A DNA stretch of 53,424 bases, from NCBI RefSeq assembly GCF_000349205.1, contig NZ_APHR01000075.1, forward strand, positions 38-53,461, in the 5' to 3' direction. Positions 36,942 to 47,693 of this stretch are shown one piece after another. The notes beneath the pieces are model-generated. The model ran no database searches. It saw only the letters and a list, made by a program, of their open reading frames with translations, and was not told the DNA's origin. Each line of letters opens with the position of its first letter. Within the stretch, counting starts at the first letter, position 1. The DNA is from Methylophaga lonarensis MPL (GTDB lineage Bacteria; Pseudomonadota; Gammaproteobacteria; Nitrosococcales; Methylophagaceae). The translations under genes were made by a program, and so were the position numbers.

Positions 36942-36959
36942 ATGAAATATTTATGCCAA
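36942..36959 (-). promoter_or_regulatory. possible sigma-54 promoter of glnK-amt
   Basis: On the minus strand TTGGCATAAATATTTCAT has GG and TC separated by ten bases, the sigma-54 spacing, but with TC instead of GC at -12. It lies about 50 bases before the glnK start. NtrC-type control of glnK-amt through sigma-54 is common, so this is a reasonable but imperfect match. The rest of the 354-base gap up to 37245 shows no gene. Confidence 0.4.
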
Positions 36960-37245
36960 AAAAGTTACTCCAATAGAAACAACAACTTGATATAACAATC
37001 AGCTCTATAAAGGCGCTAAACCGTCTGATTTCTGCACCCGTTCGGTTCGCTCGCACCTGAATGGTTCAATAAGACAGCTTCAACACTTTGTACTTGGTTT
37101 AGCTGTTTATCAGTCAGCCTGATTGTGCTGATTTGTTCTGGTCGAGTCAGTGTCAGAACCCCAGACTCATCACATGACGAATCATCAGCCTTTGCCTGCG
37201 TGTCTGCTGTATGATCAAAATCGTCACGACAATGAGGGAAACGGG

Positions 37246-37878
37246 GTGAAAGAAAATAGTGAGTCGGTGTTTATTGAGTCCGCACCAAAATCTCTGGAAA
37301 AACATCTTGGCAATACCCTTCGGCATATTCGCCTGGAGAACGGGCTGACCATTGCGGAAGTCGCCGAGCGGGCTTCGATCAGCCGTGGCATGTTAAGCAA
37401 AATTGAAAATGGCCTGACCTCTCCCAGTCTCGAAAAACTGGAACAACTTGCCAATGCCCTGGGTGTCACCCTGTCCAAACTGTTTCATGATTACGACACG
37501 CCAAAGGGTGGCGCACAGTACGTGAAAAGTGGCGAAGGCATGGAAGTGGTCAGAAGAGGTACCAAGTGTGGTCACACATACCACTTACTGGCTTACGATC
37601 AAGGTCCGCAAAAACTGTTTGAACCGTTTCTGATCTCATTGGAAGAACAAGGTGAAATCTTTGCCCCGTTTGAACATCATGGGACAGAATTCATCTATAT
37701 GTTGGAAGGACAACTCGAATACACCGTGGGCGATGAGTTGTATGTGCTTGAACCCGGTGATTCACTGACCTTCAATGCCGAGCAACCGCACCGACCAGAA
37801 AACATCCGACAAATGCCGGTTCGTTACCTGGCAATTATTTTCTACAACAGTCTGGATAATCAGGCAGAGTCAGACTAA
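37246..37878 (+). CDS. XRE family transcriptional regulator with cupin domain
   Basis: About 210 residues: an N-terminal helix-turn-helix (LGNTLRHIRLENGLTIAEVAERASISRGMLSKIENGLTSPSLEKLEQLANALGV) and a C-terminal cupin sensor domain (FAPFEHHGTEFIYMLEGQLEYTVGDELYVLEPGDSLTF). This is the SutR/PuuR-like type that responds to small metabolites. I chose the GTG at 37246 because GAGGG lies seven bases upstream; the frame stays open to 37150 but the extra residues look non-coding. It faces the sdh operon tail to tail, so its target is uncertain. Confidence 0.88.
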   Translation: MKENSESVFIESAPKSLEKHLGNTLRHIRLENGLTIAEVAERASISRGMLSKIENGLTSPSLEKLEQLANALGVTLSKLFHDYDTPKGGAQYVKSGEGMEVVRRGTKCGHTYHLLAYDQGPQKLFEPFLISLEEQGEIFAPFEHHGTEFIYMLEGQLEYTVGDELYVLEPGDSLTFNAEQPHRPENIRQMPVRYLAIIFYNSLDNQAESD

Positions 37879-37944
37879 ACCTCGCCAACCGCAAATGTAT
37901 TTTGCTGTTAACCCGAATACACGTGACCTTGCACTGAGCCGGGC

Positions 37945-38670
37945 TCAGGAACGATACAACAGCCGATTCATTTCGCTGATGGCACTGATTTTGATTTGTT
38001 TAGGGCAGACTCGCTCACATTGCCGATAATTACTGCAACTGCCAAAACCCTCCTGCTCCATTCTGGCCAGCATTTTTTCGGGTCGTTTTGGATCAATTTG
38101 CCCTTGAGGCAAACGGGCAAGATGCGACACTTTTGCCGCTACAAACAAGGTGGCAGAGGCATTAGGACATACCGCAACACAAGCACCGCAACCGATACAG
38201 GTAGCGGCATCAAATGCTGCATCTGCATCAACTTTGGCAACAGGCAGACTGTTGGCCTCTGGTGCTGAACCGGTGCGAATCGGTATAAAGCCACCCGCCT
38301 GAATAATCCTGTCCATGGCACTACGATCAACGATCAAATCCTTGATCACCGGAAAAGCAGCGGCTCGCCATGGCTCAATCCATAGTTCAGCGTCATCAAT
38401 ATAGTCACGCATATACTGCTGGCAGGTCGTGGTGGCTGTATGCTTGCCGTGCGGCGTGCCATTAATCACCAGTGAACAACTGCCACAGATCCCTTCTCGA
38501 CAATCATAATCAAAGGCAAAGGGTTCATCGCCTTGTGTAATTAGTCGCTCGTTTAATCCGTCGAGCATTTCCAGAAATGAAGATTCCGGGTCGACTTCAA
38601 CACTGTGCGTTTCAAAAGCTCCCGAGTGCTCGGCCTGCTGCTGACGCCAGATATGCAGTTTCAGTCTCAT
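37945..38670 (-). CDS. sdhB: succinate dehydrogenase/fumarate reductase iron-sulfur subunit
   Basis: A 241-residue electron-transfer subunit. [2Fe-2S] ligands are in [20 protein letters not shown] and a downstream Cys. The [4Fe-4S] site is [12 protein letters not shown] and the [3Fe-4S] site [16 protein letters not shown]. The start overlaps the sdhA stop by four bases. It passes electrons between the flavin subunit and the quinone site in the membrane subunit. Sequence style ([14 protein letters not shown] end) fits the type with one large cytochrome b subunit. Confidence 0.93.
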   Translation of the reverse strand: MRLKLHIWRQQQAEHSGAFETHSVEVDPESSFLEMLDGLNERLITQGDEPFAFDYDCREGICGSCSLVINGTPHGKHTATTTCQQYMRDYIDDAELWIEPWRAAAFPVIKDLIVDRSAMDRIIQAGGFIPIRTGSAPEANSLPVAKVDADAAFDAATCIGCGACVAVCPNASATLFVAAKVSHLARLPQGQIDPKRPEKMLARMEQEGFGSCSNYRQCERVCPKQIKISAISEMNRLLYRS

Positions 38671-40616
38671 CGGTAACTTCTCACTCCGGGGCTGACAAAT
38701 TCAAATAGCAAGGGCTCCTGAAGCAGCCGTGGCTCACTGACATCTCCGCTATATTGCCAGGCAGAGACACTGGCAAACTGCATGTCATCTCGCTGTACTT
38801 CGCCACCATCCGTCAGGTGCTCTACCCGAGCGTGACAGCCACAGGATTCTTCCCGTTGCAGTGCATCCAGGCACATCAACTCGCCGAGTTCAAGAAAATC
38901 GGCAACTCTGGCAGCTCGCTCCAGTGTCTGATTCAGTGTGTCACTGCTGCCGGTGACTTTGACATGCTGCCAAAAACGTTCACGTAATTGCTGAATCTCG
39001 GTGATCGCAGATTTAAGCTGAGAGGCTTCTCGGGCCATACCACAGGCATGCCAGAGAATTTCGCCCAGTTCACGATGAAAGACATCTGGTGCAGTCTCAG
39101 GGCTTGGTGCATTCATCAGACGATCAAGACGTAAACGAACCGTTTCGATTGCGTTTCGGGCCTCCGCAGCAAAATCCTGCGGTCTGATTGGATGTTGTTT
39201 GGCAAGATAATCCGACACCGTAGCTGGCAAGATGAAGTAACCATCAGCCAATCCTTGCATCAAGGCACTGGCGCCCAGCCGATTGGCACCATGATCGGAA
39301 AAATTCGCCTCGCCGCCTGCAAAAAGCCCATCCACCGTAGTCATCAGATTGTAGTCAACCCACAAGCCCCCCATGGTGTAATGCACGGCTGGATAGATAC
39401 GCATCGGCGTCTGGCGAGGGTCTTCGGCGGTAATGCGCTCGTACATATCGAACAGATTGCCGTATTTTTCGTTAATGACATCCAGACCTTGCTGAGCAAT
39501 GGCATCGGCAAAATCCAGATAAACACCGCGACGCTGCCCGGCGATTTCAACGCCCACGCCGCGGCCTGCATCACAAATATGCTTAACAGCCCGCGATGCA
39601 ATATCACGGGGTACCAGATTGCCAAACGCGGGATACAAACGTTCCAGAAAATAATCCCGCTGCTGCTCTGCAATTGTTGCCGGTGCCTTGTCGCAATCGG
39701 CTATATCTTTTGGTGCCCAGATACGGCCATCATTTCGCAAAGATTCGCTCATCAAGGTCAGTTTGGACTGAAGCTCTCCATGCTGGGGAATGCAGGTCGG
39801 ATGAATCTGGGTAAAACATGGGTTGGCAAACAAGGCTCCATGTTTGTGAGCTCGCCAGATAGCTGAGGTGTTACAGCCTTTGGCATTGGTGGACAAATAA
39901 AAGGCATTGCCATAGCCACCGGTGCACAAGACCACACAATCAGCCAGATGTGCCTGTAACTCACCGGTCACCAGGTTACGGCTGACGATGCCCTTGGCTT
40001 GGCCGTTGAGCATGATCAAATCCTGCATCTCACAGCGAGAGTGCTGAGTAATTCTGCCAGCCGCAATTTGTCGGCTCATCGCCTGATAGGCACCGAGTAG
40101 AAGTTGTTGCCCGGTTTGCCCCCTGGCATAAAATGTTCTGGAAACCTGCGCACCGCCAAAAGAACGGTTCGCCAGATAGCCACTGTATTCACGAGCAAAA
40201 GGCACGCCCTGGGCCACCGCTTGGTCGATAATCGAAGTGCTTAACTCGGCCAGCCGGAAAACATTGGATTCCCGGGCTCGAAAATCACCGCCCTTGATCA
40301 TGTCGTAAAACAAGCGCCAGACACTATCGCCATCGTTGTGATAATTCTTGGCAGCGTTGATTCCACCCTGTGCGGCAATGCTGTGGGCGCGGCGAGGACT
40401 ATCCTGAAAACAGAAACTTTCGACCTGATACCCCATCTCGGCCAGTGACGCTGCAGCCGATGCACCCGCAAGTCCGGTGCCAACGACGATCACTTTGTAA
40501 TGTTTACGGTTGGCTGGACTGACTACCTGTAAATGATACTTGTGCTGAGTCCAGCGCTGGTCAAGCGGGCCTTTGGGGCAATGTGCATCAAAATCAAAAG
40601 GTAATGATTCCATCAT
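38667..40616 (-). CDS. sdhA: succinate dehydrogenase/fumarate reductase flavoprotein subunit
   Basis: About 649 residues, catalysing succinate-fumarate interconversion on the cytoplasmic face. The FAD site starts [21 protein letters not shown]; covalent FAD His is in [18 protein letters not shown]; catalytic and substrate residues lie in THPTC-like [25 protein letters not shown] and [21 protein letters not shown]. The size and the [10 protein letters not shown] form belong to the group with a single cytochrome b subunit (as in Bacteroidetes and Bacillus), not the E. coli sdhCDAB type. ATG 40616 lies in the ATGATGA overlap with the sdhC stop; a GTG at 40628 is possible. Confidence 0.92.
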   Translation of the reverse strand: MMESLPFDFDAHCPKGPLDQRWTQHKYHLQVVSPANRKHYKVIVVGTGLAGASAAASLAEMGYQVESFCFQDSPRRAHSIAAQGGINAAKNYHNDGDSVWRLFYDMIKGGDFRARESNVFRLAELSTSIIDQAVAQGVPFAREYSGYLANRSFGGAQVSRTFYARGQTGQQLLLGAYQAMSRQIAAGRITQHSRCEMQDLIMLNGQAKGIVSRNLVTGELQAHLADCVVLCTGGYGNAFYLSTNAKGCNTSAIWRAHKHGALFANPCFTQIHPTCIPQHGELQSKLTLMSESLRNDGRIWAPKDIADCDKAPATIAEQQRDYFLERLYPAFGNLVPRDIASRAVKHICDAGRGVGVEIAGQRRGVYLDFADAIAQQGLDVINEKYGNLFDMYERITAEDPRQTPMRIYPAVHYTMGGLWVDYNLMTTVDGLFAGGEANFSDHGANRLGASALMQGLADGYFILPATVSDYLAKQHPIRPQDFAAEARNAIETVRLRLDRLMNAPSPETAPDVFHRELGEILWHACGMAREASQLKSAITEIQQLRERFWQHVKVTGSSDTLNQTLERAARVADFLELGELMCLDALQREESCGCHARVEHLTDGGEVQRDDMQFASVSAWQYSGDVSEPRLLQEPLLFEFVSPGVRSYR

Positions 40617-41197
40617 CGTCCCAACCACGCCATTACCGGTACCACTGCAAAGCCCATCACCAACAGCACAACCAGAGACAATGCCAGCGGATAGCAGGTT
40701 TTACTTGTGACTCCCAAAGTCTGCAAGACATTATTGAGCGAATGCTGCAAATGCATGCCCAGCAAAAACAGACCTGCCAGGTAGATCATCACCATCCAAT
40801 GTGAGGCGAACAGCGCCATGGTTTCCTGGTACACATTGTCTGGATCAAACTGCAAGGTCTGCACAATATGCAGCACAATAAACAGCCCAATCAGCACAAT
40901 GCTCATAGTCACCAAGGCCTTGGGTGGCTCGAGATGATCCCGTTTGAAGTAGCCTATGGGTCGGACTTTGGCATTGTGCCTGCGAATGGCAATCGCGCCC
41001 CAGATGTGAACCAGTAAAGCCAATATCACCAGCATCAGCAGCGGCCAGCGAATGAAGGGCATATTGATGAACTGATAAAAAGCATCAAAGCTTGCTGGCT
41101 TTATAAACAACAAATTAGTGAGCATATGCAGTACAAGATAGCCAGTCAGAATCAAACCAGCCAGCGCCATCAGTCGTTTACGGTATTGCAGCAGCAT
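40613..41197 (-). CDS. sdhC: succinate dehydrogenase cytochrome b subunit
   Basis: A 194-residue inner-membrane protein with about five hydrophobic helices: [81 protein letters not shown] and [20 protein letters not shown]. Histidines in the membrane helices (LVLHML, LLVHIW, IVLHIV, GMHLQHS) can hold two b hemes, the single-subunit cytochrome b558 kind of anchor. It overlaps sdhA and is itself coupled to the TPR-like gene upstream by TGATG. Confidence 0.9.
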   Translation of the reverse strand: MLLQYRKRLMALAGLILTGYLVLHMLTNLLFIKPASFDAFYQFINMPFIRWPLLMLVILALLVHIWGAIAIRRHNAKVRPIGYFKRDHLEPPKALVTMSIVLIGLFIVLHIVQTLQFDPDNVYQETMALFASHWMVMIYLAGLFLLGMHLQHSLNNVLQTLGVTSKTCYPLALSLVVLLVMGFAVVPVMAWLGR

Positions 41198-41700
41198 CAG
41201 CTCTCCCGATCCAGCAAAACATCTCCCGAATCAGACACCGGCTTGAGCTTTTCACGTTGTATGGTTCTGATACAGCTATTCCAGCGTAAAGTGGCTTCAT
41301 CGTTATGCTCCGGGCGAATCGCTTCTGCTTGTTGATAGCACTGAAGTGCCTTGATGAAGAAGTCGTAGGCAAAAGCACGCGACATTGGCTGTGTCATCAT
41401 AAAGCGGGCTCGTCGCTCGTGAAACAGGCCGGTGAAATAGATCTGATCATAATCACTTTTGAGTCGAGCAATGGCCAGCTCCAACTCCTGAAAAGGTGAC
41501 TGGGAGCCACTGATGCTGATTTGATCGGTCAGCGCCAGAATATAGATACGCAGTGCAGACTGATTTTCCGGTTCGATGTGCAGTACATCGAGGCAGATAC
41601 TTTCTGCGATTTCAGGTTCCAATAACGAACGATATTGACGCGCCTTATCAAGCGCCAGCTCAATCGAGTCAGCATGAATATCGTGTAAGCTCAGATCCAT
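41197..41700 (-). CDS. TPR-like protein, first gene of the sdh operon
   Basis: A 167-residue soluble protein. The ATG at 41700 follows GAGG at six bases; upstream in-frame residues are not protein-like. It has two or more TPR-style helix pairs (IAESICLDVLHIEPENQSALRIYILAL and FFIKALQCYQQAEAIRPEHNDEATLRW). Its stop overlaps the sdhC start, so it is translated with the sdh genes. It may assist assembly of, or regulate, the complex. I do not know a named family for it. Confidence 0.75.
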   Translation of the reverse strand: MDLSLHDIHADSIELALDKARQYRSLLEPEIAESICLDVLHIEPENQSALRIYILALTDQISISGSQSPFQELELAIARLKSDYDQIYFTGLFHERRARFMMTQPMSRAFAYDFFIKALQCYQQAEAIRPEHNDEATLRWNSCIRTIQREKLKPVSDSGDVLLDRES

Positions 41701-41824
41701 TGGTAGCCTCATCTGGCGGGGGGAAAGCTGCGGCGTTACAGCTACAGTCAATCTAAAGCAAAGACCGGGGCTTTTCAATCTGGTCAACAAGCGCCAACTT
41801 GATCGGCAGTGGCAACAGATGAAA

Positions 41825-42036
41825 AACCACAGAGGCACAGAGGGCACCAAGATACTTCGGCCATCCAATCAGCGCAGTATTGAGAGCGGTTCTGGATGGA
41901 GAAGTTCATCATTTTTCATTAACCAAATGCCAGACTGGGATGTGTCATGGCTTTGACCTTGCCTCAATGCACACTTTATTTCTGAGTACTGGGATCTGTT
42001 GTTTGAAATCTCTGTGCCCTCTGTGTCTCCGTGGTT
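41825..42036. repeat. 212-bp element bounded by 22-bp inverted repeats
   Basis: AACCACAGAGGCACAGAGGG at 41825 and CCCTCTGTGTCTCCGTGGTT ending at 42036 are the facing ends; 20 of 22 positions pair. The ends belong to the same CTCTGTG-type module seen inside the 217-bp repeat at 5168-5757. No gene inside. It has the look of a small non-autonomous (MITE-like) or palindromic repeat element in the 442-base gap before metG. Confidence 0.7.
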
Positions 42037-42142
42037 TGTATCCTGTAGACCTGACATCAGGAATTGCTTAGCCTCCATGGTGACAAGCGCCGAATTCTGG
42101 TATCTTTGACGGTTTTTCAACGGCCTTATTACCGGTTCATCC

Positions 42143-44170
42143 ATGCAAAGAAAAATTCTGGTCACCAGCGCCCTGCCCTATGCCAATGGCTCGATTCATC
42201 TTGGCCATCTTGTTGAGTATATTCAGACGGATATCTGGGTGCGCTTTCAGAAAATGCGTGGTCATGAATGTCATTACGTCTGCGCCGATGATGCCCACGG
42301 CACCCCCATCATGCTGCGCGCCCAGAATGAAGGCATCCAGCCTGAACAGCTGATTGCAGATGTCAAACAGGAACACATGGCGGATTTTGCGGATTTTGCT
42401 ATTGGTTTTGACAATTATCACAGCACGCACAGCGACGAGAACCGCGAGCTGGCCAGCCAGATTTATCTGGCAAATCGTGATGCCGGAAATATTGAAAGCC
42501 GCACTATCAGTCAGGCTTATGACCCAGAAAAAGAAATGTTTCTGCCGGATCGTTTTATCCGCGGCGAATGCCCGAAGTGTGGCGCTGCGGACCAGTACGG
42601 CGATAACTGCGAAGCTTGCGGTGCGACCTACGATCCAACTGAGCTGAAAAACCCGGTCTCGGCTGTTTCTGGTGCAACGCCTATCACCAAAGAGTCTGAA
42701 CATTTTTTCTTCAAGCTGGGCAACTTTGAAGACATGCTGCGGGACTGGACGCTGGGCGGTCATTTACAAACAGAAGTGACTCGCAAGCTTCAAGAATGGT
42801 TTGATAGCGGCTTGCAAGACTGGGATATCTCTCGGGATGCGCCTTATTTCGGTTTCGAAATTCCTGATGCACCCGGCAAGTTTTTCTATGTCTGGATGGA
42901 TGCCCCCATCGGTTATCTGGCCAGCTTCAAAAACTATTGCCAGCGAACGGGCGTTGATTTTGATGCATTCATGAAGGCCGACAGCGATGCTGAAATGGTT
43001 CATTTCATCGGCAAAGACATCATCTATTTCCACGCATTATTTTGGCCAGCCATGCTCAAAGGTGCCGGCTTCCGCCTGCCGAACAATATCTATGCGCATG
43101 GCTTTTTGACGGTTGACGGCAAAAAGATGTCCAAATCGCGTGGCACCTTCATCAAGGCGCGCAGCTATCTTGACCATCTCAACCCCGAGTATCTGCGTTA
43201 TTACTTTGCGGCCAAACTTGGCAATGGCATTGATGATATTGACCTTAATTTGCAAGATTTCCAAAGCCGCATTAATGCTGATTTGGTCGGTAAGGTAGTC
43301 AATATTGCCAGTCGTTGTGCCGGATTCATCAACAAACGGTTCGATGGTCAACTGGCTGACAGCCTGGCTGAACCGGCTTTATGGCAAAGCTTTGTTGAAC
43401 AGGCTGAAACGATTGCCCAACGCTATGAGCAGCGCGAGTTTGGTCAGGCGATGCGCGACATCATGGCTCTGGCAGACAAGGCCAATCAATATATCGACGA
43501 ACAAAAACCCTGGGTACTCGCCAAAGAGGAAGGTAAAGAAGCTGAAGTGCAGGCTATTTGCAGCATGGGCCTCAACCTGTTCCGTGTACTGGTTGGCTAC
43601 CTAAAACCGGTACTGCCTCGCACCGCAGAACTAGCTGAAGCGTTTCTGAATATTTCCTCGCTGCAATGGTCTGATATCACCAATCCCTTGCTGAATCACA
43701 AGATTGACACTTTTAAACCGCTAATGACCCGTATCGAACCGGAAAAAATCACTGCCATCCTGGAAGCTTCTAAAGCGACTATGACTGATAACAGCCCAAG
43801 TACCGACACTGTGCCAGCCAACTCTGATTTTGATCCCATCGCAGATGAGATTCAGTACGACGACTTTGCCAAAATCGATTTGCGCATTGCCAAAATCGTC
43901 AACGCTGAGCATGTAGAAGGTGCCGATAAACTGCTACAGCTGACACTGGATATCGGTCTGGGTCAGCGTCAGGTTTTTGCCGGCATCAAATCTGCCTATG
44001 CACCAGAAGATCTGATTGGCAAGTTAACAGTGATGGTGGCCAACCTTGCTCCGCGTAAAATGCGTTTTGGCCTGTCAGAAGGCATGGTGCTGGCCGCCGG
44101 ACCGGGCGGAAAAGATCTGTTTATTCTCAATCCAGATGAAGGTGCAAAGCCCGGCATGCGGGTGAAGTAG
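42143..44170 (+). CDS. metG: methionyl-tRNA synthetase
   Basis: A 675-residue class I synthetase that charges tRNA-Met. HIGH motif as HLGH (19-22), KMSKS at 328-332, and a zinc knuckle ([18 protein letters not shown]) in the connective domain. After about residue 560 comes a linker and the C-terminal EMAP/Trbp111-like tRNA-binding and dimer domain ([32 protein letters not shown]), as in E. coli MetG. The start has only a weak ribosome site. It is alone on its strand here; repeats flank it on both sides. Confidence 0.97.
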   Translation: MQRKILVTSALPYANGSIHLGHLVEYIQTDIWVRFQKMRGHECHYVCADDAHGTPIMLRAQNEGIQPEQLIADVKQEHMADFADFAIGFDNYHSTHSDENRELASQIYLANRDAGNIESRTISQAYDPEKEMFLPDRFIRGECPKCGAADQYGDNCEACGATYDPTELKNPVSAVSGATPITKESEHFFFKLGNFEDMLRDWTLGGHLQTEVTRKLQEWFDSGLQDWDISRDAPYFGFEIPDAPGKFFYVWMDAPIGYLASFKNYCQRTGVDFDAFMKADSDAEMVHFIGKDIIYFHALFWPAMLKGAGFRLPNNIYAHGFLTVDGKKMSKSRGTFIKARSYLDHLNPEYLRYYFAAKLGNGIDDIDLNLQDFQSRINADLVGKVVNIASRCAGFINKRFDGQLADSLAEPALWQSFVEQAETIAQRYEQREFGQAMRDIMALADKANQYIDEQKPWVLAKEEGKEAEVQAICSMGLNLFRVLVGYLKPVLPRTAELAEAFLNISSLQWSDITNPLLNHKIDTFKPLMTRIEPEKITAILEASKATMTDNSPSTDTVPANSDFDPIADEIQYDDFAKIDLRIAKIVNAEHVEGADKLLQLTLDIGLGQRQVFAGIKSAYAPEDLIGKLTVMVANLAPRKMRFGLSEGMVLAAGPGGKDLFILNPDEGAKPGMRVK

Positions 44171-44241
44171 TTCCCTACACGGGGCTGGCACATCGTTACA
44201 TCGAAAAACCAAAACGTTTGTCCGAAATCCGGCTAAGGTTT

Positions 44242-44331
44242 CAGATTCCCGCATGCGCGGGAATGACGGTGGATCGTCATTCCGGAAAACGCACAGCGTT
44301 TGTCCGGAATCTCTGCACGGCCTTTGTCAGA
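44242..44331 (-). repeat. single 90-bp palindromic repeat unit
   Basis: An almost perfect unit of the family that is tandem at 1-592, in inverted orientation: CAGATTCCCGCATGCGCGGG, then GTCATTCCGGAAAACGC facing GCGTTTGTCCGGAAT, then TGCACGGCCTTTGTCAGA. It lies 70 bases after metG and exactly one unit long. Confidence 0.88.
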
Positions 44332-44407
44332 CTCCCTCCTGCGGAATCAATACTAAAAAACCTTACAGCACTATTCACCATGCCTCGGATCGTTTATCTA
44401 TCAACTC

Positions 44408-44480
44408 AATCTGCGCCTATCTGCGTAATCTGCGGATAAACAGTGTGGTTGTACCGACCGTAGCGGAGGCATCTCGACCC
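44408..44480 (+). repeat. dispersed repeat module (second family)
   Basis: CTGCGCCTATCTGCGTAATC continued by TGCGGATAAAC, then ACCGACCGTAGCGGAGGCAT: the same two modules joined at 5300-5370 and 5520-5590. Together with the 90-bp unit it fills the 327-base gap 44171-44497. Confidence 0.8.
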
Positions 44481-44497
44481 CACTTTCGACTGGCAAA

Positions 44498-45196
44498 TCA
44501 ATCGATATTTCTGGAAGGCTCGACCGCCCACATTTCATAGTGCGAGCCGGGCTCACCGGGCTTGAAACAGCAACTCACCCATAGATTGCCAACAACCTCT
44601 CCCAGTACTGTTTTAGCGCCTTCACTGGTTTGCCACCAAGCGCTCAACGAAAAACCCTCCGGTTTGGCCGCGATAATGCCAAGTTGATGCTTGCCAGCCA
44701 AGGCCATTTCAAACAACCGTCTTGTTCGCATGGCGTGAACATCCGCCGTGAAAATATTAATCGTGGTCGAGTCAAAGGCTTGATCATCCAGCCAGTTTCT
44801 CAAGATCACCGCACTGAGGTAGGTCCTGTTTTGAGCTGAGGCGGGCGCAGGTAAGGCAGTTATTTGCGTTTCATCAACGCCTTGGTTTAAGAGAAAAGCA
44901 GCAGCTTGTTCGGCGTAGCTAGCGTATTCAGGTCGATAACGGCTTAATTCCGGCCCTCCTGTGGTGATCATTTTCTGGTAGTGTCCTGAGCGAAACTCTT
45001 CCAGCGCCTCAAGCAACAACAGTTCACCCAGCCAACCCTCAACCACCAACAATTGTGCTTCGGGTAATGGCTTGGACACAGCCAACCATCGTGCGGTATG
45101 TTTCACGGTGTACAATAATGAAAAAACTATCAGTGCCGATAATGCCAATACAACGTACCAGCGCGGCAACCACAGGGAATGTTTGCGAAAAAACAA
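44498..45196 (-). CDS. DUF218 (YdcF/SanA-like) membrane-anchored protein
   Basis: A 232-residue protein with one N-terminal transmembrane helix (YVVLALSALIVFSLLYTV) and a DUF218-like domain outside: VVEGWLGELLLLEALEEF, MITTGGPELSRYRPEYASYAEQAA, then GVDETQITALP, and INIFTADVHAMRTRRLFEMA. The start is a TTG behind AGAGG at seven bases. SanA/ElyC relatives act in envelope integrity; the exact task is unknown. The gene is divergent from the GGDEF/EAL gene. Confidence 0.78.
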   Translation of the reverse strand: MFFRKHSLWLPRWYVVLALSALIVFSLLYTVKHTARWLAVSKPLPEAQLLVVEGWLGELLLLEALEEFRSGHYQKMITTGGPELSRYRPEYASYAEQAAAFLLNQGVDETQITALPAPASAQNRTYLSAVILRNWLDDQAFDSTTINIFTADVHAMRTRRLFEMALAGKHQLGIIAAKPEGFSLSAWWQTSEGAKTVLGEVVGNLWVSCCFKPGEPGSHYEMWAVEPSRNID

Positions 45197-45293
45197 ATCT
45201 CGACCTCTCAGTTCGAATCAAAAAGCAATATAGCAAAACTCCCAAACCCTGACGCAGGTCTGACTATTAAATAACCCGGTTCAAGAGGACAAA

Positions 45294-47390
45294 ATGGCAA
45301 AAAGCTTACAAGGAAAAGTGAATCGCAGCATGGTAATTGTTGCTGTTATGACTGGCATCACTATCAGTACTGCCGCCACACTCATCCTGTTTTTGTCGCA
45401 GATGAGCATTCACTTGATGACACTGGCCAGTTTATTGATAGCGCTCAGTCTGTTCGCTGGTTTTGCTGCATACCTGACTGGCCGTCATTTGACAGAACAA
45501 TCAGCTAACGACCTTCAGACACTACAAGAGGCAATCAACGAAATAGTCAAAGGCCAGGATCATCGAGCCAGTGAACATTTAGGCCTGCTCAAGTCACAAG
45601 AAAGCACCGCAGAGTTATCTGGCGTCGTTGAGCCGTTGGAAGAGATAATGAGTCGGCAACAAAAGCTTGCCTCCGATCATGAGCTGCGCCTCAAGGAAGC
45701 CCACAACAAAGGTGAGAAAACCAAACTTCAGCTGGCCTCACTTCGTCAGCTGATGAACTCAGCAAAAATGCTGATCATCACCGCAGATGAACAACTCAAT
45801 ATCACATTCTTTAATGAGTTTGCTCAGCGCTTCACTGGCGTCCAAGCAGAGGCAATACTTCATCGCGGTCTGGCGAATGTGTTTCCCTCAGGTGAGTGGG
45901 ATGATGTGAACTCAGCCTATCAAGACATTCTTGATGGAAAGCACGAACTGATCGAACATGACAGTGAAATTGTCGATGCCAATGGGCGGATTCGAACGAT
46001 CTGGTGGTTACACTCCAAGTTTACCGAAAACAACACAAGCACCCTGCTCACCATTGGTCACGATGTAACAGAGCGTAAAGAAACCGAAAAACGCATTGTC
46101 TGGTTGGCCGGTCATGATCCCGTCACCGGCATGCTCAATCGCAACAAATTTCTTGAAGAGTTTGACAAGGCCATCTTCGAAGCCAATCGTTCTCAACAAA
46201 CTTCCTGCCTGCTTTTTATCCGCATTGACGAAACTTGCTTTGGTGACAGTCACCATCTGCCTGCCAAGCAAACAGTGGATAGCCTGTTGCAGCATCTGGC
46301 TCAATCACTCAAAACACTCACCTATTACACAGACATTCAAGGCAGACTTGCTGAACTTGAACTGGCGATAATCAAGGTAGATACCGATGAAATCGGCGCA
46401 CAAATCCTGGCCGATCAGTTGCTGATGTCAATTAACACACTGTCTGTGTCTGGCCTGCCCGGAATCAAAATACGTGCACATGTTGGCAAAGTCATGTTTC
46501 CGGTAAACAGTACCTCTGCTCAGGAATTACTCGGCTACGCTGAACTCGCCATGCATCAGGCGAAAAGCAAATCGCCGATGAACAGTGCCTGTCAAACCCT
46601 GTCACTTGATCAATCCGAAGCAGGTCAGGACTCACAAAATACTTTCTGGAAACAGCAGATTGAAAATGCGCTCAGCGAAAAACGCTTTATCCTGCACTAC
46701 CAACCGCTGCTGGATTTAAAAACAGAATCTACCAATTTCTTTGAAGTGCTGATCCGCATGAAGGACGCGGAAACAAGTGAAATCAGAACAGCTGGCAGTT
46801 TTATAGACATCGCTGAAAAGCTGGATTTGATTCATTTAATCGACGAATTTGTCCTTGGCAGCAGTCTTAAAACTCTTCTGGCAAATCGCGAGCAGCGGCC
46901 TGACTTGAAGCTTGTGATCAACCTCTCCGAGAGGACCTTGCTCAACAATCGCTTTATTGAACAACTTGGTAATGCACTCAATAAATCCCAACTTCCAGCA
47001 AGTTGTTTTAACGTTAAAGTCAGCACTCATCTGGCATTGAAAAATCACAATGGTGTTCTGCAAAGTCTGAATCGACTCAAGCTGCTGGGTTGCGGCATCA
47101 TTCTGGACGACTTTGGCTTGCAAACAGACGTCGAATCACAGAAATTGCTGGCCCTGCTGAAGTCACTTCCCGTCACCATGGTTAAAATCAGTGGCAACCT
47201 CATCAAGAACCTACTGATGAATGACTACGACCGTCTGTTTGTCGCCCGTGTCACCAAAGAAGCTCATAACAACAACATTCAGACCATTGCTGAATTTGTC
47301 GAGGAAGCGCCCGTACTGGAAGCGCTCAAAACTCTGGAAGTTGATCTGGCACAGGGCTTTTTTATTGGTCGCCCTAGTGCAGAGATGTAA
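45294..47390 (+). CDS. membrane PAS-GGDEF-EAL protein with degenerate motifs
   Basis: A 698-residue protein. Two N-terminal transmembrane helices (about residues 14-60) are followed by a helical linker, a PAS domain (about 150-260, FFNEFAQRFTGVQAEAILHRG to TIGHDVTERKE), a GGDEF domain (from about 275, DPVTGMLNRNKFLEEFD) and an EAL domain. GGDEF is replaced by LAELE in GRLAELELAI, so it should not make cyclic-di-GMP. EAL is changed to EVL (FFEVLIRMKD), but later residues (NLSER, ILDDFG, KISGNL, EFVEEA, AQGFFIGRP) largely remain, so weak phosphodiesterase or a binding role is possible. AGAGGA precedes the ATG. pilA follows nearby, convergently. Confidence 0.88.
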   Translation: MAKSLQGKVNRSMVIVAVMTGITISTAATLILFLSQMSIHLMTLASLLIALSLFAGFAAYLTGRHLTEQSANDLQTLQEAINEIVKGQDHRASEHLGLLKSQESTAELSGVVEPLEEIMSRQQKLASDHELRLKEAHNKGEKTKLQLASLRQLMNSAKMLIITADEQLNITFFNEFAQRFTGVQAEAILHRGLANVFPSGEWDDVNSAYQDILDGKHELIEHDSEIVDANGRIRTIWWLHSKFTENNTSTLLTIGHDVTERKETEKRIVWLAGHDPVTGMLNRNKFLEEFDKAIFEANRSQQTSCLLFIRIDETCFGDSHHLPAKQTVDSLLQHLAQSLKTLTYYTDIQGRLAELELAIIKVDTDEIGAQILADQLLMSINTLSVSGLPGIKIRAHVGKVMFPVNSTSAQELLGYAELAMHQAKSKSPMNSACQTLSLDQSEAGQDSQNTFWKQQIENALSEKRFILHYQPLLDLKTESTNFFEVLIRMKDAETSEIRTAGSFIDIAEKLDLIHLIDEFVLGSSLKTLLANREQRPDLKLVINLSERTLLNNRFIEQLGNALNKSQLPASCFNVKVSTHLALKNHNGVLQSLNRLKLLGCGIILDDFGLQTDVESQKLLALLKSLPVTMVKISGNLIKNLLMNDYDRLFVARVTKEAHNNNIQTIAEFVEEAPVLEALKTLEVDLAQGFFIGRPSAEM

Positions 47391-47693
47391 GACGACCAAG
47401 CGCTTTTATTTGCTGTTCAGGTTTGGAGTTGGAATGAACCATTGGCATTAACTTCAGTTGATGTTCGTCGTGGCGACCATGTGACCATGTTCTAGAAATC
47501 ATACGCTAATTCGTCCTTGAACCCCATAATGAGATTGCGCTTGCACGTACGTCAACTCACCTTTTTCTGCCAGATCATCAACGGCCAAACACAGAGGCCA
47601 ACATAAAGTGTCGATGTGAACGTTTTTATACTGTCTTGACTGTTCTGACTATCTGTGAGCTCGTGTAATCTCTCAACTTATTTCGGCTCAAAC
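47391..47693. other. gene-free stretch after the GGDEF/EAL gene
   Basis: About 300 bases with no gene, no repeat of the two families seen elsewhere and no clear promoter. It ends in a shared hairpin at 47694. Confidence 0.6.

Noticed and set aside
37150-37245. Longer N-terminus of the XRE-cupin regulator
   Set aside because: The extra 32 residues look non-coding and the GTG at 37246 has the better ribosome site.
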